From contig NZ_JBEPMO010000006.1 in the NCBI RefSeq assembly GCF_040545805.1, forward strand, positions 86,255 to 150,254: a stretch of DNA of 64,000 nt. The letters run 5' to 3'. Below are positions 32,731 through 41,762 of this stretch, piece by piece; positions within the stretch are counted from its first letter, which is position 1, and every line of letters starts with the position of its first letter. The stretch comes from Moheibacter stercoris. Its GTDB lineage: Bacteria; Bacteroidota; Bacteroidia; Flavobacteriales; Weeksellaceae. Below the pieces are notes generated by a model. The model saw only the letters and a list, made by a program, of their open reading frames with translations, made no database searches and was not told where the DNA came from. Made by a program: the position numbers and the translations under genes.

Positions 32731-32974
32731 TGGTTGGATTATAAAGTCAGGCAAATTTCAGAAATTAATTTGCAATGTCGTATGTTTTTTTTTTTACTTT
32801 TAAACTCTAAATCAATCTAAATGAGCAACACTTTACACTATCAAGCAAATGATTGTATTTCAATTTTGCTAAGAAATTTCAACAATAAGTATCTCTATTA
32901 AAATTATTAAATAAATTTAACTATTGATTAAATCAATTGATTTACTTTTAGTTAACCATATACCTTAACAATCT

Positions 32975-34789
32975 GTGGAATATCGTTTAGACATTCAAGG
33001 ACTACGTGCTATAGCAGTATTATCCGTTTTTTTATTTCATTTCAATCATGCCTTATTACCAGGCGGATTTTTAGGTGTTGACATTTTTTTTGTCATTTCT
33101 GGATTTTTGATTTCGGGTATCATAATTAATAAAATTGATAAAAAATCTTTTTCGTTTATCGATTTTTATAAAAGTAGGATCAAACGGATTGTTCCTGCTT
33201 ATCTAGTCTTGCTTATTATTGTTGCAATTGCTGTAACCTTTATTTATTTTAACCAAGATGTAAAATTTTTCAGAAAAGCTTTATTTAATGCAAGTATTTT
33301 TAATTCCAATAATTATTTTGCTTCTCTAGACACGTATTTTGGTGCTCAAAATTCAGAAAATCCACTTTTGCATACTTGGACACTTGCAGTGGAAATGCAG
33401 TTTTACTTGATCTTACCATTGATTCTATTTTTTATACCCCGAAAATGGCTCGGATTTTTTATAGTCCTATTAATCCTTCTTTCATTAATGTATACTCATT
33501 ACCAAATTAGTTTTGGAAAACAAGTTGTGGCAATGTATTATTCGCTTTTATCACGTAGCAGTGAATTTTTATTAGGGACATTGGTTCAATTGTTCTTAAT
33601 GAAAAAGAAGAATATAAATATTTCGACGCAGACATTTTTAAGCGTTCTTGGATTGTTGATGGTCCTAATCCCAATGTTTATTTATAATGAAAAAACAACT
33701 TTCCCTGGCGTTTTGGCACTTATTCCTTGTGTAGGAACAGGAATGTTATTAATTTCCAAAGACAGTTACATCAACCAATTTTTATCGACCAAAATTCCAG
33801 TTTTTATAGGAGCACTTTCCTATAGCATTTATTTATGGCACTGGCCTTTTATGGCCTTATACCGCTACTACCATTCGCAATATGAAATTCCATTAATGGA
33901 TGGTTTACTAATGACGATATTAATTTTTGCCTTTTCGTATGCATCTTATTATTTAATAGAGGAAAAATTCAGGATAAAATCGATCAAACAAATAGCTATT
34001 AGTTCAGTTGCGGTTTATTTATTTTTGGCATTTATGGTTCTGATGTCTGTAAAAATTAACGAAAAAATGGGATCTACTCCTGCCTATTTTTCTTCTTCCA
34101 ATGCAATGGGATTTACCTCACACGGAAAATATTTTAAACGATTTGAGGTTTTAGGAAATCCAGAATCTACGAATAAAATTTTAGTCATTGGCTATAGCCA
34201 TGGATTGGTTATGAAACCCTTTTTGAACGAGATTGGAAAGAAAAATGATTTTGCTTTTAGTATCGTCACAAATGATACTTATCCGCCAATTCCAAACATT
34301 AGCGAAAAAGAATTTCACAATCAATCAAATTTCGAATTATACGAGAATTTAGCATTGAAATCTGAAAAGGAAATCGAAAAATTTGACACCATTTTTATTT
34401 TGAAGGCTTGGGGAATTCCACTACCCCACTTTAATGAGGCATTATTGAATCTGACAAAAAGATATCCTCAAAAAATCTTTTATCTATTTGAAGATTACCC
34501 GACTCTGAACAAAAATCCAATACGTGTAAATCGTGGTGAATTAAAAACCAAGAAAAATGTAAAATTTGAAAAAATCTACGCAAAAATTCCTGAAAATATT
34601 CTGAAAGAATTAAAATCTTCACCCAATGTAAAAGTTATGGATTTAACCAAAATTAAATTGTTTGAAGATGCGCCATATTACAAGGATACGGTAATTTATT
34701 ATGATGAGAAGCATCTAAATGTTTTCGGATCAATTAAATATGCTAAATTTAGCGAAGAGATATTTTTAAAAAAATTGCGATCAAACTAA
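32975..34789 (+). CDS. Membrane acyltransferase fused to SGNH-like domain (OafA-type)
   Basis: 604 residues from a GTG start. The N-terminal Acyltransferase_3 domain (about 1-345, ten membrane helices) has RLDIQGLRAIAVLSV, GGFLGVDIFFVISGFL and LLHTWTLAVEMQFYL. The C-terminal soluble part (about 375-604) has KILVIGYSHGLVMKP at its start and ends with DEKHLNVFGSIKYA, an SGNH-type His motif. Such two-domain proteins O-acetylate surface polysaccharides, moving the acetyl group across the membrane. It is on the opposite strand to the main operon, after a 220-bp gap with a palindrome at 32931-32942. Confidence 0.93.
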   Translation: MEYRLDIQGLRAIAVLSVFLFHFNHALLPGGFLGVDIFFVISGFLISGIIINKIDKKSFSFIDFYKSRIKRIVPAYLVLLIIVAIAVTFIYFNQDVKFFRKALFNASIFNSNNYFASLDTYFGAQNSENPLLHTWTLAVEMQFYLILPLILFFIPRKWLGFFIVLLILLSLMYTHYQISFGKQVVAMYYSLLSRSSEFLLGTLVQLFLMKKKNINISTQTFLSVLGLLMVLIPMFIYNEKTTFPGVLALIPCVGTGMLLISKDSYINQFLSTKIPVFIGALSYSIYLWHWPFMALYRYYHSQYEIPLMDGLLMTILIFAFSYASYYLIEEKFRIKSIKQIAISSVAVYLFLAFMVLMSVKINEKMGSTPAYFSSSNAMGFTSHGKYFKRFEVLGNPESTNKILVIGYSHGLVMKPFLNEIGKKNDFAFSIVTNDTYPPIPNISEKEFHNQSNFELYENLALKSEKEIEKFDTIFILKAWGIPLPHFNEALLNLTKRYPQKIFYLFEDYPTLNKNPIRVNRGELKTKKNVKFEKIYAKIPENILKELKSSPNVKVMDLTKIKLFEDAPYYKDTVIYYDEKHLNVFGSIKYAKFSEEIFLKKLRSN

Positions 34790-34819
34790 TTTGATTATCA
34801 CAAAAGCCCATACTTTTCC

Positions 34820-35734
34820 ATGAAACCCACCAAAAACGAAATAATTTTTATATATAATTCGGTCGATTATTTTCAAAAACTAATTAAAGATAAAGGATAT
34901 CCTATTTTTGAACTTTATCCAAATGAGAATTTTAAAACACGCGTCTTAAAGAAACTATTTAAAAAACTTTCTATAAATGATTCCATTTTATTTGGCAATT
35001 GGACCAAACATCTAAAAAAGGCGAAAACAGTTGTTGTTTTTGCCACAGTTAATTTATATGTTTTAGAATTTATTAAAAAGCAAAATCCGAGTATTCAAAT
35101 TATTTATTGGTATTGGAATCCTGCCTATAGAATTGGACGACCTACAGAAGCACTTCGCCAATTGGCTGATATTTGGACATTTGATGAAATCGACAAAGAG
35201 AATTATCAATTGAAATACAACAATACTTTTTATTTTGATGAAATAAATTCCAGCAATTCGCCAAAGGAATTTGACATTGTTTTTGTGGGACGAAACAAAC
35301 ACAGAAAAGAGAAGCTACTCGAACTAGAAACCTATTTCACTGAACATAATTATCGGAATTTCTTCCATATAGTCCCCAATCGGAATGAGGGAAATCCAGA
35401 AAAGATCAAGGAACTTTCGTATAAGGAATATTTAAATTTAATCAATCAATCAAAAGCGATATTAGATATTTCACCACCAAGTCAGGTAGGATTAACCCTT
35501 CGACCAATGGAGTCTTTGTTCCTTGAAATTAAATTGATAACCGACAATATTCACATCAAAAAGGAACCCTTTTATCATCCTTTAAACATATTCATCTTGG
35601 GAGAAGACAACTTGGATGGATTAAGGCATTTTTTAGATTCGCCCTATCAACCTATTTCACAAGAAATAAAAACTAAATATGATTTTGACACTTGGCTGGA
35701 TCGAATGCTTGATCAAAAGGAATTTACGTATTAA
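34820..35734 (+). CDS. Probable GT-B-like glycosyltransferase of uncertain family
   Basis: 304 residues with no membrane helix. A Rossmann-like second half begins FDIVFVGRNKHRKEKLLELE and carries ILDISPPSQVGLTLRPMESLFLEIKLITDN, which resembles the C-terminal donor-site region of GT-B enzymes such as CgeB or GT4-like proteins. Sequence is too diverged for a firm family. It follows the acyltransferase by 30 bp on the same strand, and its last 4 bp overlap the convergent GT2 gene. Confidence 0.65.
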   Translation: MKPTKNEIIFIYNSVDYFQKLIKDKGYPIFELYPNENFKTRVLKKLFKKLSINDSILFGNWTKHLKKAKTVVVFATVNLYVLEFIKKQNPSIQIIYWYWNPAYRIGRPTEALRQLADIWTFDEIDKENYQLKYNNTFYFDEINSSNSPKEFDIVFVGRNKHRKEKLLELETYFTEHNYRNFFHIVPNRNEGNPEKIKELSYKEYLNLINQSKAILDISPPSQVGLTLRPMESLFLEIKLITDNIHIKKEPFYHPLNIFILGEDNLDGLRHFLDSPYQPISQEIKTKYDFDTWLDRMLDQKEFTY

Positions 35735-36648
35735 GGTTTTTTCAGTAAAGTATATCCGAAACTAAAAGGAATAAGAAGAATTCCTAAAATTTTATTTGGC
35801 AAACTGTTTAATTTTTGGATGGATTTTTTCCAAGAATCTTTCAATAATTGTGAATACGTTAAATATCCTACCATATTTCTAAAATAGGCAATTGGATGCG
35901 TCCATTTTATCCCTTTATAGGAATTTACAAAAGACAAATACCCATCGCGTAAACCTTCATACGACGTAGGTTTTACCCGGTCTGCACTCATTGAATTTAA
36001 ATCAGTTGAGTCGTAATAGTAAATCCTAACGATTTCATTAAAAAATCGGGTTTTCATTCCCTCACCATCATAAATTTGAAAGAATATTTTTTGAGGCGCA
36101 TATTTTCCTTTATAAACTTCGAAATCAAATTTAGATAAGTATTTTAAATAGGGTTTTGTCAAAAACAACCCATTTTTATCCCCCTTTATCTTGTATTTAT
36201 ACCTCATTTCAAATACAGAACCGTCAAAACCATTTCCTGGAAATAAATCTCCAAAAAGTTTACCCTCTTCATCAATCGAATGACCGATCAAAGAAATGAA
36301 TTCATCTGGATTTAACGAATTGGCTTCTTTAATCAAAATTTCCAAAGCCTTATCAGGATAAGCATCATCAGAATCCAATATAGCAAAATAATCGGTTTTC
36401 ACCGATTGAATCGCTTTGAAAACGGTATAAAATTTCTTAGAATTTTCTTGTTTATAATACTGAATTGTTACAAGATTTTCTTTTTGAAATTCCTTGACAA
36501 GTTCTTCTGTTTGATCGGTAGATCCATCATCTGCAATCACCCATAAAAAGTCTTTAAACGTTTGATTTACGAGAGAATTATAGGCTCTTTTCAATGTATG
36601 AGCCCTATTATAGGTTGGTGTGATAATGGTTATTTTATATTTACTCAT
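35731..36648 (-). CDS. GT2 family glycosyltransferase
   Basis: 305 residues. GT-A motifs are ITIITPTYNRAHTLKRAYNSL, WVIADDGSTDQTEELV and AILDSDDAYP. The C-terminal region is Tyr-rich and ends in a hydrophobic stretch (LGILLIPFSFGYTLL) that could associate with the membrane. It is the last gene of a minus-strand run of six, and its start overlaps the GT4 stop by 4 bp. Confidence 0.9.
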   Translation of the reverse strand: MSKYKITIITPTYNRAHTLKRAYNSLVNQTFKDFLWVIADDGSTDQTEELVKEFQKENLVTIQYYKQENSKKFYTVFKAIQSVKTDYFAILDSDDAYPDKALEILIKEANSLNPDEFISLIGHSIDEEGKLFGDLFPGNGFDGSVFEMRYKYKIKGDKNGLFLTKPYLKYLSKFDFEVYKGKYAPQKIFFQIYDGEGMKTRFFNEIVRIYYYDSTDLNSMSADRVKPTSYEGLRDGYLSFVNSYKGIKWTHPIAYFRNMVGYLTYSQLLKDSWKKSIQKLNSLPNKILGILLIPFSFGYTLLKKP

Positions 36649-37805
36649 TTTTGTAAATATTGATTTTCAAACACTTGGCTTATTTGATGGTAAATTTTCG
36701 AATTATCAAATTTTTCAGGAACTGATTTCATTCCCTTTTTAAGATTTTCAATTAATTCTTGGTCGGTCATAAACCTTTTCATTCCTTCGTAAATTTCCTC
36801 CTCATCGAAATTCACCAAATAGCCATCAACTTCGTGATCAATCATTTCTGGTATGCCTCCCACATTGGTACTCAATATAGGAATTCCCAATCCCATCACT
36901 TCTCCAACAGTCAACGGATAAGACTCTGATCGGGATGGTAACACAAAAAAGTCTGATTGTGCTACATATGGATATGGATTTTTCTGGGTATCCAAAAGAT
37001 TAAAAGTTTCTTCTACACCTGTTTCAATAGCCTGATTTTTCAGATTTTCCATTTCGTTTCCACCTCCAATTACAGCTATTGAATGTTTAAAACCTTCGTC
37101 CAACAAACGTTTGTGAACACGAATCAACGCATCATAACCTTTGCGGAAATGCAATCTTCCGATCGTCGAAAACACGGGGCGAATTGGATAATTGACTTCC
37201 ATCAATTTGGATTTCTCCATTGCTTCTTGAAAGTTTATGACATTGTAAATCACTGAACTATTTGGATAAGTCACACCATACAAATCGGTAATCACTTGTC
37301 GAGTTTGTGCCGAGCCAAAAATCATCCAATCAAATTTCTTCATCAGATTGATTCTTTTCATCACTCGGTTCTGGTCTTTATCATAACTCACATCGGTATG
37401 AAACCAGCCAATTTTGCGGGACTTTTTATTGGGTGAATTCAAAATCCATTCGAATTCCGCATAGCCAGGAGCAACTTCAATATCGTAATCCTCTTTTAAA
37501 ATTTGATTGTACAGAAAACTAGGAAATACTTCGTAAAATTTCAATTTCAACTTTCGCAAAACCAATTGAACTTTATGTAAAATTGGATTGACGCTAAAGT
37601 CTTCTCTTCCTTTTGCAATCCTTACCAAATGGATATGTTTCGGTATTTCGGTGCGAAGTTCGCCTTGGTACAAATTCAACATCAAAGTGATGTCAAATTT
37701 CTCTTTTGGTAAATTATTCAAAAGATCTAAAACCACACGCGGTACACCACCCATTTCGAGGGAACGCAATCGAAAAAGAACTTTTATTTTGGTTGGGTTG
37801 GTCAT
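36645..37805 (-). CDS. GT4 family glycosyltransferase
   Basis: 386 residues, GT-B fold. It opens KVLFRLRSLEMGGVPRVVLDL; the donor domain has STIGRLHFRKGYDALI and PSRSESYPLTVGEVMGLG, in which the usual 'SRYEGFP' is SRSESYP. It is paralogous to the GT4 gene at 31.6-32.7 kb, including the shared LNLYQGELRTEIP segment. That suggests duplication within the locus followed by divergence of donor or acceptor choice. Confidence 0.9.
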   Translation of the reverse strand: MTNPTKIKVLFRLRSLEMGGVPRVVLDLLNNLPKEKFDITLMLNLYQGELRTEIPKHIHLVRIAKGREDFSVNPILHKVQLVLRKLKLKFYEVFPSFLYNQILKEDYDIEVAPGYAEFEWILNSPNKKSRKIGWFHTDVSYDKDQNRVMKRINLMKKFDWMIFGSAQTRQVITDLYGVTYPNSSVIYNVINFQEAMEKSKLMEVNYPIRPVFSTIGRLHFRKGYDALIRVHKRLLDEGFKHSIAVIGGGNEMENLKNQAIETGVEETFNLLDTQKNPYPYVAQSDFFVLPSRSESYPLTVGEVMGLGIPILSTNVGGIPEMIDHEVDGYLVNFDEEEIYEGMKRFMTDQELIENLKKGMKSVPEKFDNSKIYHQISQVFENQYLQK

Positions 37806-37806
37806 T

Positions 37807-38832
37807 TTATTCTATTTCGGCGCCTAAATTACGATATTGTTCTTTAAACTTATCGGCCCATTTCTTCCATTCCGTATATTGAACATCGGGATGATTGGCT
37901 TTTTCTAAAAAAGTTTGAATGTACTTGTCCGAAAAATCATTTGGATAATTTTCCATTGGATCCAACTCACCTTCCAACCAAGCTTTGTTCAAAATGAAAT
38001 TCATACGGTTAACGTCTAAACGATAGCCATATTCATGATAGGAGCCAGTAGCCGAAGACTTGAAAGTGGTTTTTAAATATTCTTGATGGGTACGTGCAAA
38101 GATGGAGTTTTTGTTTTGATGATACCAAACCGCTGCATTACGCAATTGTTGTTTCTCATCCACTCTTCCTTTTGCATCTTTCCAAATGGCCAACCAATAA
38201 TCTTTTCGATACAAACCCATCAAAATCGAATTAATCGCCCAATATTTTCTTTTGGTGGTATTGTCAACCCAACCAAATTTATAGAGCAGGGTAAAAAATT
38301 TATATTTATTGTACATGAACAAATCCATGATTAACTTATTTGCTGTAAATAATTTTTGAGGTTGCGCTTTGGTGATAAGGTGATTTAATTTTTCCAATTG
38401 CAAGTATTGATCATCGGTATAATTCCCAAGCCACCCCAATTTTAACAACGGAATATTATACTTCTGCATATTCTTTACCAACTCATCCAAATTCACTGGA
38501 GCTGTAAACCAAACGTCGTCTTCGATGACCAATACATAATCTGCTGCAGCTGCCACCGCTTGATACCATAAATCCGTCGGAATCTGAAATCCATCGATTT
38601 CAGTACCTTTTTCCAAGTTTTTTTCAATAGCCTTTACTTTTGCATCGTATTGTGAAGACTTCAGAAATTTGACTTTTGGATAAGCATCCTTCAATTTATT
38701 CAAGTATTTTTTGGGTGTGCCATCATCCAAAACCTTGATTTCGTATACTCCTTCTACATTTTGTAAAATAGATTTTAAGCAACGATCCAAGTAATGAGGA
38801 CGATTAAACGATTTAATTACAATACTAATCAT
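37807..38832 (-). CDS. GT2-like glycosyltransferase with EDD metal motif
   Basis: 341 residues. It begins ISIVIKSFNRPHYLDRCLKSIL and carries VLDDGTPKKYL and the metal-binding VIEDDVWFTAP, so it is a GT-A enzyme. The middle and C-terminal parts are long, helical and rich in Trp, Tyr and Lys, unlike the simpler GT2 enzymes nearby. The last residues lie 1 bp before the GT4 start, and its own start overlaps the next GT2 gene by 4 bp. Confidence 0.82.
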   Translation of the reverse strand: MISIVIKSFNRPHYLDRCLKSILQNVEGVYEIKVLDDGTPKKYLNKLKDAYPKVKFLKSSQYDAKVKAIEKNLEKGTEIDGFQIPTDLWYQAVAAAADYVLVIEDDVWFTAPVNLDELVKNMQKYNIPLLKLGWLGNYTDDQYLQLEKLNHLITKAQPQKLFTANKLIMDLFMYNKYKFFTLLYKFGWVDNTTKRKYWAINSILMGLYRKDYWLAIWKDAKGRVDEKQQLRNAAVWYHQNKNSIFARTHQEYLKTTFKSSATGSYHEYGYRLDVNRMNFILNKAWLEGELDPMENYPNDFSDKYIQTFLEKANHPDVQYTEWKKWADKFKEQYRNLGAEIE

Positions 38833-39641
38833 CTTAATTTTCTCATCAATTTTTTGAAAAATGTGTTTTCTTTCGTATAAATATAGCGAGGTAAATTATC
38901 GATTTCATTTATAGGCTTGCCATACAGCATATTTATTTTTCTTCTTTTACATGTATCCAAAAGCACCTGATGCCAATTTGAATTGAGTTTTAATTTCTTC
39001 GATTTATCTTGAGAAACACCTTTGTCATGAATACGATACAAATATTGAAATGAATTGATGAAATAAAAATCACCTTTTTCATACAACTTCAAATACAAAT
39101 CTTGATCAACCGCCGATGTTAGGGAGGGATTAATCCCTTCGGTTAACTCGTAAATATCTTTTCGAAATGTAAAAAAATGTGCTACCTCAAAGTTAATATT
39201 AAAGAAATATTTCTGATCATTTTTGATTTTTTGAGTAAGAGTGAAATCTCCTATTTCAGTTGAACCTTCATTAATGAGTTTTATTTTTGAATAGGTCGTG
39301 ATAATTTTTTCGTTATTATACTTAGCCACAGCCTCCTCTATTGCTTGAGGAAGCAATTCATCATCAGGGTCTAAAAAACCGCAAATTTCACCTTTTGCAA
39401 GCTCAACGCATCTTCGTTTGGTGAAGCCTACTTTTTTATTTTTTTCATTCTGTACCAAATGAATACGTGAATCATTTTGAGCCAATGTTAATAATTTTTC
39501 ATAAGAATCATCTGTCGAATAATCATCAACAATTACAATTTCAAAATCTTGAAAGCTTTGCTTATTGATTGAAGCATAACACCTTTCAAAATAATTCCAA
39601 TTATTATAGTGTGCGATTAAGAGAGAGAATTTCATATTCAC
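38829..39641 (-). CDS. GT2 family glycosyltransferase
   Basis: 270 residues. Motifs FSLLIAHYNNWNYFERCYASI, IVIVDDYSTDDSYEKL, GFTKRRCVELAKGEICGFLDPDDE define a GT-A enzyme with a DPDD metal site instead of DSDD. The C-terminus is basic (FFKKLMRKLR). It is 4 bp after the methyltransferase gene in the same operon. Confidence 0.9.
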   Translation of the reverse strand: MNMKFSLLIAHYNNWNYFERCYASINKQSFQDFEIVIVDDYSTDDSYEKLLTLAQNDSRIHLVQNEKNKKVGFTKRRCVELAKGEICGFLDPDDELLPQAIEEAVAKYNNEKIITTYSKIKLINEGSTEIGDFTLTQKIKNDQKYFFNINFEVAHFFTFRKDIYELTEGINPSLTSAVDQDLYLKLYEKGDFYFINSFQYLYRIHDKGVSQDKSKKLKLNSNWHQVLLDTCKRRKINMLYGKPINEIDNLPRYIYTKENTFFKKLMRKLR

Positions 39642-39645
39642 ATTT

Positions 39646-40293
39646 TTACTCTGCTACCAACTTATATTCTTCATAAACTTCTTGTAATTCATTCACGTCT
39701 AGCTGTGGTTTGATTTTAAATACATATAATGTTTTAGAGAATTCTACTATATCCATAAATTTTTCAAGAATAGAATATTCCGTTCTAATCGAATAATCAT
39801 GAACACCAATAAATAATTCATCATTATCCAATTGATTAATAATAGCTTGTAAAGCACAGGCTACCCTAAATCTCCCATCAACCAAAATAAAATCATATTT
39901 CTCATCTTTATGCATTTCAAATATCTTCTTAGAAAAATCTTCAAATTTATCTTGATGGTCATCGTTTACCGGAAAACCCCAACTTTTCGTAGGTCCAATG
40001 TTGATATGAACTATTTTTAATCTGTGTGGAATGGATTGCTTTATAATTTTATACTTTTCTACAAAATTAATCCACTCAATATTCGTATCCACAGAAGTAA
40101 TTTTTGCTTTAGAATTAATAAGAGTAAAAATCGTACTTCCTCCCAAACCAAATTCCAAGTAATTTTTTGAATTAGAAATATATCGTTTAAATAATTCCTT
40201 TTCTTCATCATACATGACAAAAGGATAAGAAGACGGGATTGATTTCTTTTGATTTAGATAAATCTTAATTCTCTTGAGGATTTTATTCATCAA
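39646..40293 (-). CDS. Class I SAM-dependent methyltransferase-like protein
   Basis: 215 residues. A Rossmann fold is suggested by YLEFGLGGSTIFTLINSKAKITSVD (motifs I and II) and FILVDGRFRVACAL (motif IV-like). The family is met in polysaccharide loci and could methylate a sugar, but no acceptor can be inferred. A start at the second Met is possible. It follows the hexapeptide acetyltransferase by 41 bp. Confidence 0.7.
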   Translation of the reverse strand: MMNKILKRIKIYLNQKKSIPSSYPFVMYDEEKELFKRYISNSKNYLEFGLGGSTIFTLINSKAKITSVDTNIEWINFVEKYKIIKQSIPHRLKIVHINIGPTKSWGFPVNDDHQDKFEDFSKKIFEMHKDEKYDFILVDGRFRVACALQAIINQLDNDELFIGVHDYSIRTEYSILEKFMDIVEFSKTLYVFKIKPQLDVNELQEVYEEYKLVAE

Positions 40294-40334
40294 TATGGAT
40301 TTAATTTTGTAGTTTAATTTATTTTAAGTTATCG

Positions 40335-40895
40335 TTATCGCAATATCAATTCCTGTTTATTAACAATAACCGAATTCGCTGGTACATCTTTGTAAACCAC
40401 ACATCCTGCCCCCAGAATTACATTATCGCCAATCGTTACCCCTTTCAGGATAATGCAGTTAGCACCGGTCCAAACATTATTTCCAAGTTTTACAGGAGCG
40501 GTATTGAATTCTGTTTTAGAAACAGAGAAAGGTGCTTTTGTGTATTGATGATTGTGGTCGAAAATTTTAAGTCCCTCTCCAAGAATACAGTTTTCTCCAA
40601 TCTCTACTTTCTCCAAACAAGCAATGGTTGCTCTTGTGATGTATGTGTCTTTACCAATAAATAATTTTCCGCCTTTTTTTACGGAAATATTATTGGATTC
40701 GTTAATGGAGACGCCTTCAGAAATCTGAAATTCCGCATCCTTAGAAATATCCAGATAATTATTAATCCCTAGTTTAAAACTCTTATGAATATTGCTTTTC
40801 GGATTTTGATGAAATAGCTTCATATCATTTACTTTGCTGTACTTATCCTGCAATAATTTGAATTTTGAAAAAAAGAAAGCCAATAAAGAATTCAT
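40335..40895 (-). CDS. Hexapeptide (Maa/WbbJ-type) O-acetyltransferase
   Basis: 186 residues. Left-handed beta-helix repeats fill the region from about 55 to 180 (VEIGENCILGEGLKIFDHNHQY, VKLGNNVWTGANCIILKGVTIGDNVILGAGCVVYKDV). The catalytic His is in FDHNHQY, as in the maltose and galactoside acetyltransferase group. A sugar hydroxyl or amine in the polysaccharide is the likely acceptor. A TATTTTTG box lies 17 nt before the ATG, making it the head of the minus-strand operon 40.9-35.7 kb. Confidence 0.88.
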   Translation of the reverse strand: MNSLLAFFFSKFKLLQDKYSKVNDMKLFHQNPKSNIHKSFKLGINNYLDISKDAEFQISEGVSINESNNISVKKGGKLFIGKDTYITRATIACLEKVEIGENCILGEGLKIFDHNHQYTKAPFSVSKTEFNTAPVKLGNNVWTGANCIILKGVTIGDNVILGAGCVVYKDVPANSVIVNKQELILR

Positions 40896-40912
40896 AAGTT
40901 GCTATTTTAAAC

Positions 40913-40920
40913 AAAAATAT
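40913..40920 (-). promoter_or_regulatory. -7 box TATTTTTG heading the 40.9-35.7 kb operon
   Basis: A full TAnnTTTG match on the minus strand, 17 nt before the acetyltransferase ATG. It is back to back with a plus-strand box at 40934-40941. Confidence 0.6.
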
Positions 40921-40933
40921 TAATTTAAACTTT

Positions 40934-40941
40934 ACTTTTGC
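40934..40941 (+). promoter_or_regulatory. -7 box TACTTTTG of the 40.9-43.8 kb plus-strand group
   Basis: A full TAnnTTTG match 16 nt before the methyltransferase ATG. It is divergent from the minus-strand promoter, with 13 bp between the boxes. Confidence 0.6.
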
Positions 40942-40957
40942 AGTATTAAAACAACAA

Positions 40958-41728
40958 ATGAAAGAAATCGTTTCAGTTTTCCGAACTTTTATGGCTTATC
41001 TGGTTAGGCCACATCTTTATCCAGAACTTGGAAGAAAAATTTATAAGAATATTTTCGATAGAAAATCGGCATTTAAAGGCAAAGAAGAAGCTGAGAAATG
41101 GTGTAGCGACCGTGCAGTTTCACAGGAAGAGGCATTAAAAGAATTGGGTATAAACGATATTGAAAAACTGGAAAATCTATTCCCGGAGTATTTTGAGTTT
41201 GCCAAGAATGCTGAAGCTAATTGCCCTATAAAAATGGGTGGTGCGGGTGCGTTGGATTTGATTTACAATTTATGTGAATACACCCAAGCCAAAAACACCT
41301 TGGAAACAGGTGTTGCTTTTGGATGGTCTTCTCTTGCAGCTTTGCTTTCAATCTCCAAAAGAAATGGAACTCTATATAGTTCTGACATGCCTTATTTGGG
41401 TAGGGACAATGATGTTTACGTAGGTTGTGTTGTTCCTGATAATTTGAGAAAAAATTGGAAATTGTTTCGATTTGCCGACCGTGAATCTTTACCAAAAATC
41501 TTCAAAGAACAACAAGAATTTGACTTTGTTCATTATGATAGTGATAAATCCTATAACGGTAGAATGTGGGCTTACGATATTTTATGGAATAAAGTACGTA
41601 AAGGTGGAATTTTCATGAGTGACGATATTGGTGACAATGCGGCTTTTATGGATTATTGTGTGAATAATAAACGTGAACCTATCATTGTGGAATTTGATGG
41701 GAAATATGCAGGATTAATTTTAAAGTAA
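40958..41728 (+). CDS. Class I SAM-dependent methyltransferase (O-methyltransferase-like)
   Basis: 256 residues. Motif I is TLETGVAFGWSSLAALL, with acidic motif YSSDMPYLG, then FDFVHYDSDKSYNGRMWAYDILW and KVRKGGIFMSDDIGDNAAF, the pattern of class I O-methyltransferases acting on small molecules. In this locus a sugar hydroxyl is the likely acceptor. It heads a plus-strand group with the epimerase and a GT2. Confidence 0.85.
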   Translation: MKEIVSVFRTFMAYLVRPHLYPELGRKIYKNIFDRKSAFKGKEEAEKWCSDRAVSQEEALKELGINDIEKLENLFPEYFEFAKNAEANCPIKMGGAGALDLIYNLCEYTQAKNTLETGVAFGWSSLAALLSISKRNGTLYSSDMPYLGRDNDVYVGCVVPDNLRKNWKLFRFADRESLPKIFKEQQEFDFVHYDSDKSYNGRMWAYDILWNKVRKGGIFMSDDIGDNAAFMDYCVNNKREPIIVEFDGKYAGLILK

Positions 41729-41762
41729 TAATCAAAATCCAATCATTTCTTAAATTTACAAA

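Noticed and set aside
32755..32974. A regulatory palindrome AATCAATTGATT (32931-32942) before the OafA-type gene.
   Set aside because: It is perfect, but in very AT-rich DNA a 12-bp palindrome is expected often. There is no second copy or regulator to support it.
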